A stretch of 64,000 nucleotides of DNA from Phocoena phocoena (GCF_963924675.1 NC_089238.1:43604879-43668878); one strand, 5' to 3'; positions 31,891 through 44,506 are shown, numbered from the stretch's first letter. Translations and numbers: made by a program. Notes: generated by a model from the letters alone, not told the origin.

Positions 31891-31998
31891 AGTGATGCTT
31901 AAGGAGTTTCATAAACAGAAAGGTGAGCCCAGAGACAAAGAATGTAGTGATGCTTAAGGAGTTTCATAAACAGAAAGGTGAGCCCAGAACAAAGAACC
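31891..31998 (+). repeat. Tandem duplication, 55-bp unit, two copies
   Basis: Unit one is 31891-31945 and unit two starts at 31946. Both begin AGTGATGCTTAAGGAGTTTC and continue through AAAGGTGAGCCCAGA. Over about 52 bases I find one single-base deletion and otherwise identity, so the duplication is recent compared with its surroundings. Confidence 0.93.
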
Positions 31999-33161
31999 AT
32001 GTTGGCCAATATTTAGTTTGTTCTAGGATTATGTGACGTTGGACAGTGTTAATGGGTCCATCTGCCATCAGAGAGTCAAGTTAGTGTCTTTAATACCGCT
32101 AATTGAACAGCTCACTGTGGCTCTGACCTCTAGACATTTATTTAAATCTTCTTAAAACTGGCTTCATTTATAGTCTATAAGAGTTTCAGAGAAACAAGTC
32201 TCAAATGTTTACTCTCTATTATAGACAGTCGCACTTTCTGCATTTGTCCTGAAAGAGCTTTCCTTAAACCAGTATGTCCTCACGTGTGGGATGCACAGCC
32301 ACAGTGATGTGGAAAATCATGTTTGGAGGTATACTAACAATTTTTTTTAACATCTATGTACCTATAAAAATATAATAAGCATGTAATCTCATGATTTCAT
32401 ACATATTGTCTCTTAGGATGAGGCTAAATCTCTTTCAGTAAAATTGTGAGTCCGTTGAGAGAAAAATATTTAGTTACAGTGGAGGTGTTGTAGGAATAGG
32501 ACAGAATCATGAAGATCAAATGACTGAAGTTTAGGGAAGCCAGCTTAAGCTTTGAGGGATATCTCTAAGTTTGAGAATGCTACAATTCAGCCACTCTACT
32601 ATTCATTTTTCAGGTAGAAGGTTCTGGAAGTCATAGGTTGTTATGCTCATGTGAAGCAACTCACCATCTTGATTTTATGTTTTCTGTGCCTTGCTGTTCT
32701 TGTCTATTTGAGTGAAACATTTGAGCTTCCACTCACAGGTTTACATCACGCAAGACACCTGAGAGACCTCTTTTAAGCAAACAATTCTAGGGGGTTGGTG
32801 CAGCCTTTTCATCAGTCTGCCAACATGGAGTCCTTTTCCTGTAAATAAGACTCTGTTGGCCACAGTTCTGCACAGGCTCTTTCTGCACAGGTCACACCTG
32901 GAGATATGGTGCAAGGTACTTAGAAATAGCACTTTAAGAATATTGCTTATTTGACTGGGCTCGTCTCGCTTAGGTGAGGTCAGCCGGCTCCTCATGACTC
33001 TGTCCTGGGAAAGTTCCATGTCAAGAAACTTGACAGAACCACAGAGAAGTGATCTAGAAGCTCAGTATGTGACTGATTTGAACAAGAAAATTTTCTGAGT
33101 ATTTTATATACATATTGTACTGCTAAATCCACTTTTTATTTTGCATTTTCTTATGTTGTAA
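31999..33161. other. Unassigned sequence
   Basis: No repeat is recognised. A 92-codon frame (32741-33019, -) has no recognisable product. Confidence 0.35.
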
Positions 33162-33180
33162 GGGAAAGTAATACTTTAAA

Positions 33181-33496
33181 TTTATTTATTTATTTTTGGC
33201 TGTGTTGGGTCTTCATTGCTGTGCGTGGGCTTTCTCTAGTTGCAGCGAGCAGGGGCTACTCTTTGTTGGTGTGTGGGCTTCTCATTGCCGTGGCTTCTTT
33301 TGTTGTGGAGCACAGGCTATAGGCACGCAGGTTCAGTAGTTGTGGCTTGTGGGCTCTAGAGCGTGGGCTCAGTAGTCGTGGCTCACGGGTTTAGTTGCTC
33401 CATGGCATATGAGATATTCCTGGACCAGGGCTCGAACCCGTGTGCCCTGCATTGGCAGGCGGATTCTTAACCACTGCGCCACCAGGGAAGTCCCAT
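33181..33496 (-). mobile_element. CHR-type SINE, long form
   Basis: Reverse orientation: (TTTA)n tail at the left, CTGTGTTGGGTCTTCATTGC, AGTAGTTGTGGC-type repeats, and the head CACTGCGCCACCAGGGAAGT at the right. The target-site duplication is 33162-33180 and 33497-33515 (about 19 bp, one mismatch). Confidence 0.96.
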
Positions 33497-33762
33497 GGGG
33501 AAGTAATACTTTAAAGCCGAGTATTTTCAACATGCCATTTTGTGTTACTGATCTTCGTATATGACATTCACATGAGGAGAGATTATTCACACCTGGTAAG
33601 TATCTTGTTCATCTTTGGAAAGTAATTATAACCAGCAGTGATGACTGTAGGGTTTATAGTGTTATAGAAGTATAAGAAAAAGATGTGAGAGGCTTCTGGG
33701 AAACAATCAGAGATGTGGAAAAAAAGGGGTTCATCACTGAGTTATGTATAAGAGAAGAATTT

Positions 33763-34164
33763 AAAGCAACCTAAATATCCAACAATGGGGGTATATTAAA
33801 TAAAATATAGCTTGTCCATATAATGGTATACTGTGCAGCCACGTTGTGAAGTGATATTTAAAGACAGGGAAAATATATATAATACATTAATAAGTGATTT
33901 TTTAAAAAAATAGCATAGATAAGAGATCCCAATTTTATTTTAAAATCTATTAAAATGAAATTTTTAAAATAAAATGTATAGTCATATGTAAACAATCTAT
34001 AAAAATAAAATACATACTTATATATAAAGGTGTATAAAATGTATACACCAAAATTGTAACCGTGAACAAAGGTATTACAGTGGTTGTTTTTATTTTCTTT
34101 GTGTTTTTTGTATTTTCCAAATTTTCTACAATGGTCGCATATCTTTTATAGGCAGAAAAAAATA
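33763..34164 (+). repeat. Old L1 LINE 3' end
   Basis: AAGCAACCTAAATATCCAAC, ATAATGGTATACTGTGCAGC, then a low-complexity AT part and TGTATTTTCCAAATTTTCTA before an A-rich end. The order is that of the ORF2 end and 3'UTR of an old L1. No frame survives. Confidence 0.7.
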
Positions 34165-34936
34165 ACACATGATAGACAATGTGTATATATATATTTATTA
34201 CAAGGCAAGAAATAGACAGCAACCTGACGTACGGAATTACTTTTACTTATGAGCCATTTGGCTTTAATGCCACCAATTTTGTAATCCCAGAAGCATGTTT
34301 ATCTAGTCAACCCTGTTTTCCATTATGATCATGGCCATGGTTTGGGATGTTGTGATTAGTCAAATCTTCTTAGAACTATCCCACATGGAGTACCAGTTTT
34401 CAGAGAATTCGAATATAAACACATGAAACTAGGCAATATAAAAAATAATTTAATCATCCCGAGTTGATTCAAAAGGAATCCCATAATCCCTTAGTGCTCC
34501 AATATTCTTTTCATTTTGAACATCAATGACCTCTGAGGGGAGGAAGCACAGAGGTGAGAGTTAATAGCTGTGTCCGATTCAATGCCCAGCTCAACTCTTC
34601 CCTGAAGACTTTCTGGACTGTGCATCCTACTGATGGCTTCCTCTCTGACTTCTGGGGCTTTTAGAGGATGTACCTCAGCCTTGGGCTTTCTGTCAGCTCC
34701 TTCCCTGCCTCTGGTCTCCCAGACCTTCATCCTGGACTTCCTAAGACCTTCCTCCTGACCAAAGGAGAAAGCACAGCCTCAAGTTCAGTCTTCAGGGAGG
34801 TCAGAATGAAATCAAGTTTAGGACCTCAGATATAGGGGCTCAATTACAACAATAGGGTTCTGCCATGCTTCCCGAGACTGCTCATCCCTAATGAATTCCA
34901 AGGTGAAGTGGCTCTAGGCATCAACCCTTGGATTCC
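34165..34936. other. Unassigned sequence
   Basis: Nothing is recognised. A 79-codon minus-strand frame at 34491-34730 has no recognisable product. Confidence 0.35.
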
Positions 34937-35298
34937 TGTCTTTCCCTGTTCAGGCTGCTATAACAGAAATACCATACACTAAGTGGCTTATAAACAACAG
35001 GAGTTTATTTTTCTCAATTCTGGAGGCTGGAAAGTCTCAGATCAAGGTGCCAGTAGATTTGGGGTCTGGTCAGGGCCAACTTTCTTATTCATAGCTGGCC
35101 CTCTTCTCACTGTGTTCTCACATGGTGGAAAGGAGAAGTGAGGTCTCCAAGATCTCTTTCATGAAGGCTCTAATCCCATTCATAAGGACTCTACTCTTAC
35201 GACCTGATACCTCCCAAAGGCCCCATCTCCTAATATCATCGCTGGGGTTAGGTTTCAACGTGTGAGTTTGTAGAGAACACAAGCATTCAGTCTACAGA
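34937..35298 (-). mobile_element. Solo LTR of a MaLR retrotransposon
   Basis: GGCTGCTATAACAGAAATAC, then CTAAGTGGCTTATAAACAAC, TCTGGAGGCTGGAAAGTCTC, CTCACATGGTGGAAAGGAGA, CCTCCCAAAGGCCCCATCTC and CATTCAGTCTACA at the end follow an MST/MLT1A-type MaLR LTR in reverse. There is no internal region beside it, so it is a solo LTR left by recombination. It is non-coding. Confidence 0.8.
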
Positions 35299-35395
35299 AA
35301 TTGCCTTGTTCTTAGTAACTGGTCTTTCCTAGCCCTGCCCTATTTAGGATATGCCCAGCAATTCCCTAGAATTGTTTATTCCCTGCATACATCTC

Positions 35396-35398
<3 letters not shown>

Positions 35399-35433
<35 letters not shown>

Positions 35434-35460
35434 ACACACACACACACACAGACACACACA
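35399..35460 (+). repeat. (CA)n microsatellite with GA interruptions
   Basis: (CA)16 at 35399-35430, then GAGACACA-type interruptions and more CA units. Confidence 0.92.
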
Positions 35461-36403
35461 TATTCATCCCCAGTGCTCTACCAGAAAGGGTTCAGGGACT
35501 CTGCTACCTACAGAGCACACTTAGGAAGGTTAGAAAAGGGAGACCTTTCTTGGAAGACAAACAAGAATGCAAGTCCTCTGGCTGAACACAGCCCCACAGA
35601 CCCTTAGTTTGGCAGGTGGAGCATAGCGCACATCCTTTACAGCACACAGGGATTCCACAGTCAATGAATTTTAGAGAATACTGCATACTGTGTCTGGCCT
35701 CTTGGGGTTTCAGAATGCACATGCGTGTATTAAAACTCTCTGCCAAGACCTGTACGCCGAGATCTATTTGACTTCCTTTAACCTAACCTCTGACCATATT
35801 TCTCAGACTTATTTGTCAGTGAAACCCATTCCTTTTTTTTTTTTTTTATGGTTTACAGTTCACATAGCTTTCCCCCAAATATATTTTGCAGAGGAACTCT
35901 TACCCGGTTTCCTGAGACCCTACTGACCAGGAAAGGCAGCCTTCAAGCTCTCACCCACCTGAACTCTGGATAGGGCCAGTCCAGGAGAAGCCAGCACAGC
36001 CCTCTCTACTCTCTGTCTTATGGGCCATTCCCTTTAGTTCAGGATCTCTTACCACCAACCATTTGTCCAAACAATGATAGGAAATTACAATATCCTTCAG
36101 ACAAATGGTCTCACAGTCCAACAGGGCACATCTTGGGTACCTGTTCTGCCCTAGCCAGCAGATTTCACCTGATATCCTCCTGTCTGACACATCCATAGAC
36201 CACCTGTACTAATTATTTTGCAGAATTCTTTCAAGGACATGAACTCATCAAGCAGTCTTGACTGAGTGCCTCTAGTGCCAGTACATGTTGACGGGCGACT
36301 GAGAGTAAAATGTGACTTGTTAAAAACAACTGCAACAACAGTAGATCCGTATGTTGTTTCTCTGAATTTCTGTTACCACGAAGAGAAGCAAAAATCAGAT
36401 CTA
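35461..36403. other. Unassigned sequence
   Basis: No repeat is recognised except a T15 or longer run at about 35833. Frames at 35504-35746 and 35951-36196 (both -) have no recognisable product. Confidence 0.35.
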
Positions 36404-37058
36404 AGAAGCCAAATGTCCATCACCAGATGAACGCATAAACAGAATGTGGTACATCTGTACGATGGAATAGTATTCAACCGTAAAAGATAGTGAAGTGCTG
36501 ATACATGCTACAGCAGGGGCTCCCAACCCCCGGGCCATGGACCTGTTAGGAACCGGGCCCCATGGCAGGCAAGCGAGCAAAGCTTCATCTGCCGCTCCCC
36601 GTCTCTCCCCATCGCTCACATTACTGCCTCATCCATCCCCCTCCCGCCACCCCGTCCATGGAAAAATTGCCTTCCACGAAACTGGCCCCTAGTGCCAAAA
36701 AGGTTGGGGACTGCTGTAGCTACAGTATGAATGAAACTTGATGACATTATGCTAAGTAGAAGAAGCCAGACACGAAGGGCCACCTATTGGGTGATTCCAT
36801 TTATATGAAATATCCGGAATAGGCAAATCCATAGGTAGATAGAAAACAGCTTTTTGGTTGCCAGGAGCTGGAGTGAGGTGGGAATGGGGAGTGACTGCAA
36901 ATAGGTACAGGGTTTCTGTTTGTGCTGGTGAAAAAGCGCTGGACTTAGCAGTGATGGTTGTACGACACTGTGAATAACTTAATGCCACTGACTGTACACT
37001 GTAGAAGTTAAATGATAAAGTTTATGTTATGTGTCTTTAGCACAATATTTTTAAAAAT
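36404..37058 (+). mobile_element. Old L1 LINE 3' region split by a hAT element
   Basis: AAGCCAAATGTCCATCACCA and GGTACATCTGTACGATGGAA on the left, then after the interruption GAATGAAACTTGATGACATT, TATGCTAAGTAGAAGAAGCC, GGTTGCCAGGAGCTGGAGTG and ACACTGTGAATAACTTAATG. This is the end of L1 ORF2 and 3'UTR in forward order. Confidence 0.8.
36514..36716. mobile_element. MER1-type non-autonomous hAT DNA transposon
   Basis: Ends CAGGGGCTCCCAACCCCCGG and AAAGGTTGGGGACTGCTG are inverted repeats of the MER1 group. The interior has GTTAGGAACCGGGCCCCATG and GTCCATGGAAAAATTGCC. A 7-of-8 match target duplication (TGCTACAG at 36506-36513, AGCTACAG at 36718-36725) flanks it within the L1. About 203 bp, shorter than the family, so internally deleted. 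Confidence 0.8.
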
Positions 37059-38789
37059 CAAACTAATTCTAAGAAGGTTCTGGGTATTGTAGAGATACTT
37101 AAAAGTATTAGTTGGGAAATGCCCTGGATCCAGCCCAGGATTATTCTCCATGATCCTTGCCCAAAAAGTTTCCTTGGACAGGTTAATCACTGCCTCTCTG
37201 TTGTGAGGTTTTAAGATTGGAATTCCTGTTAATCAAGTGGGCCAAAGCATACTGAGCAGTTTCCTTTTTCTTATTTAGTCATGGTTATGACACATTACAG
37301 AATTTTCTAGTGAGCTGTCTCTGGCCTCCTAATGTACATAAATCTCAGTAAGACCACACCTTTTATTATGCTCCATTCTGGGTACCCCATTTTGCAGGAT
37401 GAGTGATTCTAAAACTATACTAAATATAGGATAATTGAAAAGACATGAGAATCGGTGGAGAGGATGGAGTGACATAAAAGCTTTCACTCCCAGAATAAAA
37501 CTGGAGGCAACAGTCACTTCTGTACTCTAGAAATGACTCGTGGACAATATAAATCACCAATCAATTTTTTTTTTAAGTTCTGGCATCTATAGGTTAAAAG
37601 AAATTGGATTTTTTTTTTTTTTTAGGTTAACTACAAAGCCACCAGCAGGGGGAAGTATATAAAGCGATGTCAGGATGCTTTGGGGCCCCAAAATGTCCTG
37701 GGCTCCTCTGTAAACAGGGAGGCTTCTTTTGTGCCTTCAGTAGGAAAAATAGTCCTATTGTGAGGCTGTGAGAGAAACAACCTTTAATCCTTGCAAAGCC
37801 CAATAATATTATGTATATTGACTAAAACCCTGTAGAGTGGGCCTGACGGGGTTTTTTCATTACCACGGTACATTGTAACCTAGCTACCTTTGAAAAGTAA
37901 CCAACGTCAAGAGGCACTTGACATTTGCAAAGTATTATGGGTGTCCTCTCTATGTCCTCTCAAGTTCCCAAATTTACAATGGTCTTAATTTAAAAGTTAA
38001 GCTGGGGGATCAATTGCTCAGTGTAGGGCCAGGCTGCCCTTTTTAAAACAAAACAAAAAATATCAAAGCCCTGTGGGCCAGTGTGACCTGACTTCCTCAT
38101 GTGGCTCAGGTTTTGGTGGGTCGCATGTTGTCTTGTGTTTAATTTTGAAGGAAGGTGTCTGAACCCCAATTGGACGGTCGTGTTCCACTCCTCCAGGTGT
38201 TGCTGAGTTGTATGAAGGAAGCAGCAGCTGGTAATGAGTCGGGGAAAATGAAAAAGGAACATAAGTAGCTTCTTTAGCAAATCCCCTGGAAATGACATGG
38301 ATCCTTGAGGATCGATAACATCGATCTATCCCAGGGCTACAGCCCTGCTCCATCTGACTCATCTGCAACAGTCAGCCTGGGGAAAACAGCAACATTATTA
38401 CAGTCAAAACTGCAACCAAATCAACTGGGAAAATCAAACTCCAGCCCGGTTTCGGCTCCCTCTATTTGGGCAATGGCCATGGGTCAACATTAGAGCAAGG
38501 ATCAGGCTGAAATCCCAAGGGGAGAACTTAAGTAGGCCGTGGCCTTGCTTTCAGAACATATCTTTATGACCTTCAATGATATTTGCACCACTATCTACCT
38601 CCTACTGAAACTCAGATCATTGTGTAAACCTAGACTCCTGACCTAGGAAACTGTGGAGTCGAAGTTACTTTTTAGAAAATGTTCAGATGACATTTGAGTC
38701 TGTTGTAAGCAAATGGTCTGTCAATGTTTTCTGTCAAAGGCAGGCAGGCTGTAATCATTACTAAGTAAAAGTAAAATTTCAATTTGTTT
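37059..38789. other. Unassigned sequence
   Basis: No interspersed repeat is recognised over 1.7 kb apart from T-rich runs near 37566 and 37610. Two overlapping minus frames at 37990-38368 (about 100 codons each) have no recognisable product. Confidence 0.35.
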
Positions 38790-39125
38790 ACCATAAGCTA
38801 GTGCTGAGGCTACAAAGAGGAATAGACTGACTCTTGACTCTGAGGTTTCACAGTCTTTCCAGGGAGATAGATGTAATACTAGTGATATCCAGTGTGGCAA
38901 CTACGGTCGTAGCAGATCACGGGACGACTCTGGAAACCCAAAGGAGGGGAACCAATTCAGTTTGGGAAGGCTTTGCAGAAAGACTGACACTCAGGCCAAA
39001 GCTGGATTGGGAGAGGCTCTGAGTGCCATGGCAAAGAGTTTGAACTTACCCTGTACGTGGCAAGGAGCCATGAAGCAAGAGACTAACATAATAACATGGC
39101 AGTTTTAGAAAGATAACTCAGGTGG
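38790..39125 (+). repeat. Ancient interspersed repeat, family not assigned
   Basis: GAGGCTACAAAGAGGAATAG, CACAGTCTTTCCAGGGAGAT, TGGGAAGGCTTTGCAGAAAG, CATGGCAAAGAGTTTGAACT, GGAGCCATGAAG and GTTTTAGAAAGATAACTCAG are in the same order as the element at 20781 and extend its 3' side. Confidence 0.45.
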
Positions 39126-39130
39126 CAGTA

Positions 39131-39645
39131 TCTGTCAGCTATTTCCACTATACTGCTGTGTTACAAACCTTTCCCAAAACATAGTGTCTGAAAACAGCAA
39201 ACATTTATGTTTCCCTTGTATGTCTATAGGTCAGCTTTGTCTCCACTATGCTTGTCTGGGATCAGCTGAGCTTGGCTCCAGGTTGTAAGATGCATTCAAG
39301 TCAGACACGTGCACCAAGTGTTTTGTCCTTCTGAGACCAGTCACTATGTAGGGCGTATTGTTCTAGTGGCACATCAACAGAGCATAAGAGTGGGAACAGG
39401 AAAATGCAGTGCCTCTCGGGCCTCCGTCGAGGGCTAGCACCCATGTGCGCACACACATACACACACTCACATGCCATCAGTCAAATAAATTCACATGGTC
39501 GAGTCACACACTAATTCAATGAGCGAATACACTCCACTTTTAGTGGAAGGGACCTCACAGTCACAAGGCAAAGGGTGTAGGCGTATAATCCAAATACAGA
39601 GAAGGCGTGAAGAATTGTGAACAGCGATTCATTCCACTACACCTA
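39131..39645 (-). repeat. LTR-like ancient repeat, probably MaLR group
   Basis: TGTCAGCTATTTCCACTATA and CCCAAAACATAGTGTCTGAA resemble the reversed end of an MLT1-type LTR. The right side has TCACAAGGCAAAGGGTGTAG and AAGAATTGTGAACAGC, which fits the reversed beginning. The middle is poorly matched, so the call is tentative. Confidence 0.4.
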
Positions 39646-42340
39646 TGGAGAGACCATAGGCAGCTTATGTGGAGCACGGTCTATGTAAAACAGAAGGAAA
39701 CAATCCATTGAGCGACACAGAACTTTTCTGAAACTGCATAGTCCAACCAAGTTGGTCTCACCCATCTAATCAGAACAGGGAGAAAACTCTAGCTAGAACA
39801 TTATTAAATGGTTGGTTGAAACATTTAGGAATTCCTGGTTGAATTATAGTCTTGGCAGCAGCTGCCTTCCAGACCCATCTGGTTTGAATTGGCAAAACTG
39901 CAGCTGTGCTTGTTGGTATGGGTGAGCCTTTCTTTTGAGTAATGGGCCTGCATGGAAGGGGTGGAGACGGGGAAGAGAAGGATGAAACTGTTGTCATGAA
40001 AAACGGGTAGAGAGAACAAGAAAGCTACTACTGTTTCACTTTGCAACATGGAAGTGGGCCTGTGGTTCTGGACTGGAGGACAGATTCTTGTAGGATTACT
40101 GGGTCCCCTCTGCTTCTCTTGAGCTGTCGTACACAGTAGATGCTGTCACATCCCATACTTGGGTTATGAATTGATTGTTATGCTTTTATGGCGCTGGCAT
40201 AATTAGTTTCACATTTTTAATTTATAGCATCAGCTAAGCTTTTTAATCCGTTATTTATGGCAAAGACCTAAGAACTAAATTGCCTCCCGCCCCCCATCTC
40301 AGAAAGCATTTCAGTCCCACAGTTCGTAATCAGTTGTTTGGCTAAGACGTGTGGCCTTCTTAAAGGAAAACTTTTCTCACAGAGGAGTTGCTGCAACTTC
40401 TTTGGATTTCTTCCTATGTGAGTCCTGGAAACCCTGAAAAAAAAAAAGAGCCTCAAATATTTAAATGGAGTAATGTTTGTCTAAAGCTCTGCTTTAGCAG
40501 AAAGTGAAGCTGGCAGGGATGAGAAAGTCATGCCAGAAAAGTTCCATTTCAAGAAAGACTCTTGTGTTGGGTCACATTTTCTATCTTTGGCTGCCCCCCT
40601 ATGCAGTACTCAGGTGTATTTTTTTTTTTTTTTTCTAAAACAACTAAGGAATGTTGAGTGTATGAGAAGTGAACTCAAGGAGCTGGGATATGTGAGGAGA
40701 GGTCTGTGCCGGGAACCGAGGGTCTTGGAGATCAGGCAAGTGAAGGCCAAAGCAGCCCGATGGACTCAAAAAACATCCTGATATACTTCTGGTTCATTTC
40801 ATAGGGCTCCCGATGCATCTGGTCCGGTTTGGGAGAGCAGCTGCGGGGTTTTTGGCATCCTCCTCCTGTTGAGTTGTATTGATGGCCACACCATAAGTCA
40901 CGCTGAAAAAAATCACAGTCACACTTGCAGATCTGGAAAGACAGGGTAGCCCGTAGCTCACAGTCAGCATTGCTGTTGAGAGGGCACCAGGGGAATGTGG
41001 ACAGCTTCCAGACTGGTAGCCCCTGTGGTAGCTTGAGCTGAGAGCTGCAGTTTCGGCTTCAAAGCTGACTTTGATTCTTTGCCCAAGTCCATTTGAGCTG
41101 GAGTGTTGAAGGGTTAAAGATGAAGAACTAGACTGCGGCAGGAGCAGCTCCTACAGGACAAAGGAAAGCATTGATGCCGGGCTGGGGTCCTCCCCCTTCC
41201 CCCCCCCGCCGCCCCCATCGAGGCTAAAGGGTCTCAGTGTTTACTGAATGTTAAATAAATACCAATTGAATAGTATGTTTAATGAGGTGTATCAAACATG
41301 TAATAAGATACATATCTATTAAACAGTTGTGAAATCTCAGTAAATATGTTCTTAATAATAAAGGATGCAGATGGCTTACAGATTGGACCAAAGAACAAAG
41401 GCTAAAGGAGCTTATGGAAGGAATAGGAGAGCCATCTTCTGAAAGCTGAGAAGACAGCTGGTTTTCAGCCAGAATTTGATACATGTATCTGTGCTCAGTG
41501 AGAGCAAAAATGGGACCCAGGCCCACAAAGGAGAGGACTATAAACTTCGAAACCTAAAGACTAGGAGAAATAGCGACCAAAATTAAAGACAGAAAAATGG
41601 TTGCTCACAAAAATGTCAGCAAGATTTTAAATATACCTTCGGGTTTTAGCAGGATACAATTCTCAGTATCACATATTTACCCCTTGAATGTCCCCAAAGT
41701 GTAGAGACTAGCCAAGTATTAGAAAACAAAAGAGTCACATGATATGTAGGTAAAGGATTATTAACTTGTTTTCCCTTCTCTAAAAAGTGGTAATTATCAT
41801 ATTATATTGCAATATGCTATTGAAGTTACATCAGAAAACTACTATTGGAAAACAATCTCTTTCTCCTTGCACACACAGGTCAGGCTGAGAGTCTGGTTAA
41901 GTGTGATTGTTTGTCAAATAATTGGTGCTTAGAGTTGAGAGAAAAGAGGGAGAAAGCAAAATTTGCAGAGCAGAGGCAGGGTGTCTTACAGTGAATTCGG
42001 AAACAAACATGAAGCTCGTGGCCGTGCTTCCCATCCTTTCTCGAGTCTTTGCACACGACAAAAATCGTCCTATTTGTTCAGCACCCTGGAACAATCAAAG
42101 CTTGGGTGCTATCAGCTCAGGGGCTCTGATCCCTCAGGCATTGCCGTACTGTCTTGAGGGCAAACAAATCACCGTCTCATCATACTGTTTGGGAAGCTTT
42201 GTCCTAGGCCATACAGAGAACTAGAGCTTCCAGACGCCAAATGTAACATTCTGTCTCTCTGATCAGAAACCATTCCAGCTTTGAAGTAGTCAGAAAGTGT
42301 GCAGATGTATATACAAGGTTAACTGACATTTTGATTGCTT
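39646..42340. other. Long unassigned interval
   Basis: I recognise no interspersed repeat in about 2.7 kb. Simple runs: T17 near 40619, a C/G-rich stretch near 41190-41215. Frames of 60-100 codons (for example 41251-41526 -, 41922-42224 +) have no recognisable product. Confidence 0.35.
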
Positions 42341-42540
42341 TCCATCTGTTTGACATTGTTCTAAGTGTTTACATGTATTAACCTATTTCAATAACACAAT
42401 AACTATGAGCTCGGTATTATTACATCCACTTAAGAAATGAGGGAATTGGGGGATACAGAAAGTCACTTCCCCAAGATCCCCCCTGCCTCGTCAGTGGCGG
42501 CACTGAGGTTCAAGGCCAGCTGGTTTGGCTGGAGAGGGCT
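42341..42540 (-). repeat. MIR SINE
   Basis: TGTTCTAAGTGTTTACATGT, ATTAACCTATTTCAATAACA, CTCGGTATTATTACATCCAC and GGCACTGAGGTTCAAGGCC follow a MIR in reverse. Confidence 0.75.
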
Positions 42541-42790
42541 TGTTTGTAACTCCTACTCTCTATTTGATGCTTTCTAAGAATTTGAGAGTCGTGGGTCACA
42601 GAGAAAAGCCCATTTATAGAGTATATTGAGGTAAACCCTGGAGGTAGCTCATAGCCGCAGGCATAGGGGTGGGGCAGAGCAGCAAGTGGGCTGAGTGGCT
42701 CCATATTGCCCACACTGGAGCCCATTTGCTCTATGTGCCATGTGCCGTGGCACACCAGACGGGAGCTTCTGCTCTCTATAGCTCTCAGGA

Positions 42791-43216
42791 TGTTCACAGC
42801 AGGGTTGTTTACAATATCAGAACAAATGCCTTGGATAGACTAGATGCATAACAGAAGTGGATAAAGTCCATATGCTAACATCTGGGGAGCCTTTACAAGG
42901 TTTGACGTAGAGGTATATTTGCTGGTGAAGAGAAATGTTCATGATACATTACGTAAAAAAAAGTCAAGTGACAAAACAGGATGTAGAGTTTGATCTCATT
43001 TTCATTTTTTAAAAAAGGAGGTAGATAGATAGATTGATCGAGAGAGGAGAGAGAGAGAGAGAGAGAGGGAGAGAGACAGGCTTATAGAATAGTCACCAGA
43101 TGTGTACAGCTGTCACGATAATGGGCTTATAGGCGGCTTTCTGTTCCTTTGTCTATTTTCTCCATCCTTTTTCTATAATGAACATGGATGACTTGAAAGT
43201 TTTTTTATAAAGAGAA
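42791..43216 (+). repeat. Old L1 LINE 3' end with a GA expansion
   Basis: GGGTTGTTTACAATATCAGA, AGAAATGTTCATGATACATT, AGTTTGATCTCATTTTCATT, then CTATAATGAACATGGATGAC and ATAAAGAGAAGTC match an L1 3' end. A (GA)n tract grew inside it. Confidence 0.6.
43041..43078 (+). repeat. (GA)n microsatellite
   Basis: A GA tract with one GGA interruption on each side. It lies in the 3'UTR of the L1 fragment. Confidence 0.9.
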
Positions 43217-43980
43217 GTCACCTGTTGAATTCCTGTGGAAGAATTATTGACGTTCAGGTTCCATTTCAATCCAAACATAGTTTCCCCAGACCAGTGACTT
43301 TCAACCTTTCACTGTCATTGTTTTTAGCAGCAGATTTCTTTTGCTAATAAAATCTAACTCATAGCTTCAATATATAAAAGCAGATCAAACAGAACTTCTC
43401 TGATTGAAGCCAGATGTCGGGCCCAGATCCCACCCCCCAGTTACTGCCCCCTTCCTCACCACCCCAATTCCCCAATTCGTAAGTGGGCCCTGTTCACAAA
43501 ATGCTGCCCTGGACCACTACGGGAGAATCATGGAGCCTGGAAACATGCTTGGAGGGAATAATATACGTATATAATCAAAATAATAATAATCGGGAAAAGT
43601 AATAGAAAACTCGATTGTTTAAAAAAAATGATTCTTTGTAATTTAAATTTAAATGCATAGACTTTTGCCAGATCCTGCTCTATGGGCACTAAAGGGGGGT
43701 CACCAGGTGGTTTATTCATGTGGCAGCCTCCCTGCATCCAACATGATGCCTTTATCACAGATACAGGTAAATTTCCCCTTCTTTGTAGTTTGACTTCTAC
43801 TGTCTGATTTCCGCTCATTTCTATATTGTCCTTAAGTGTCATTGAACCTCAAGAAGAGTCCAGAAAGAAGCTGAACACCCAGAAACTCTACTCTCCCACC
43901 CCTTGTTTAAGCTTGCTTTCATATTTACCTGCCCCATCAAGGGGCAAGTCAATTGTAATTGGTAGAAAAAGATTTTTAAA
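43217..43980. other. Unassigned sequence
   Basis: No repeat or gene is recognised. A 104-codon minus frame (43528-43842) has no recognisable product. Confidence 0.35.
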
Positions 43981-43995
43981 GAAAACTGGGTTGTT

Positions 43996-44506
43996 TATCC
44001 AAAGAACACAGATACACTGATTTGAAAAGATTATATGCACCCCTGTGTTCGCTGCAACATTATTTACAATAGCCAAGATATGGAAACAACCTAAGTGTCC
44101 ATCAGTGGATAAGTGGATAAAGAAGATGAAGTATACAGACACAATAGAATACTACTCAGCCATAAAGCAGTCCTGATCTTTGCAACAACATGCGTGGACC
44201 TTGAAGGTATTATGCTAAGTGAAATAAGTCAAATGGAGAAAGACAAATGCAGTACGATTTCACTTGTATGTGGAATCTTAAACAAGAGAAATGAACAAAG
44301 AAAGTTAAACAAAAATAAACTTACAGATACAGAGATCAGATTAGTGGTTACCAGAGGGGAAGGGGGATGGGGGGCTGGGACAAATGAGTGAAGGAGGGCA
44401 AATGTATGGTGATGAATGGTAACTAGATTTGTGTAATCACTGTGTAGAGTAGACAGATGTCAAATTACAATGCTGTACATCTGAAACTTATATAATAAAA
44501 AAGTAA
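43996..44506 (+). mobile_element. 5'-truncated L1 LINE with target-site duplication
   Basis: CACCCCTGTGTTCGCTGCAA, then AATAGCCAAGATATGGAAAC, AGTGTCCATCAGTGGATAAG, TATGCTAAGTGAAATAAGTC and GTACATCTGAAACTTATATA, then an A-rich end. A perfect 15-bp target duplication GAAAACTGGGTTGTT lies at 43981-43995 and 44507-44521. It is only about 511 bp long and holds just the last codons of ORF2, which are broken. Confidence 0.92.

Noticed and set aside
35399..35460. Regularly spaced CA blocks as a CRISPR-like array
   Set aside because: A plain microsatellite in a mammalian genome, with no spacers and no cas genes.
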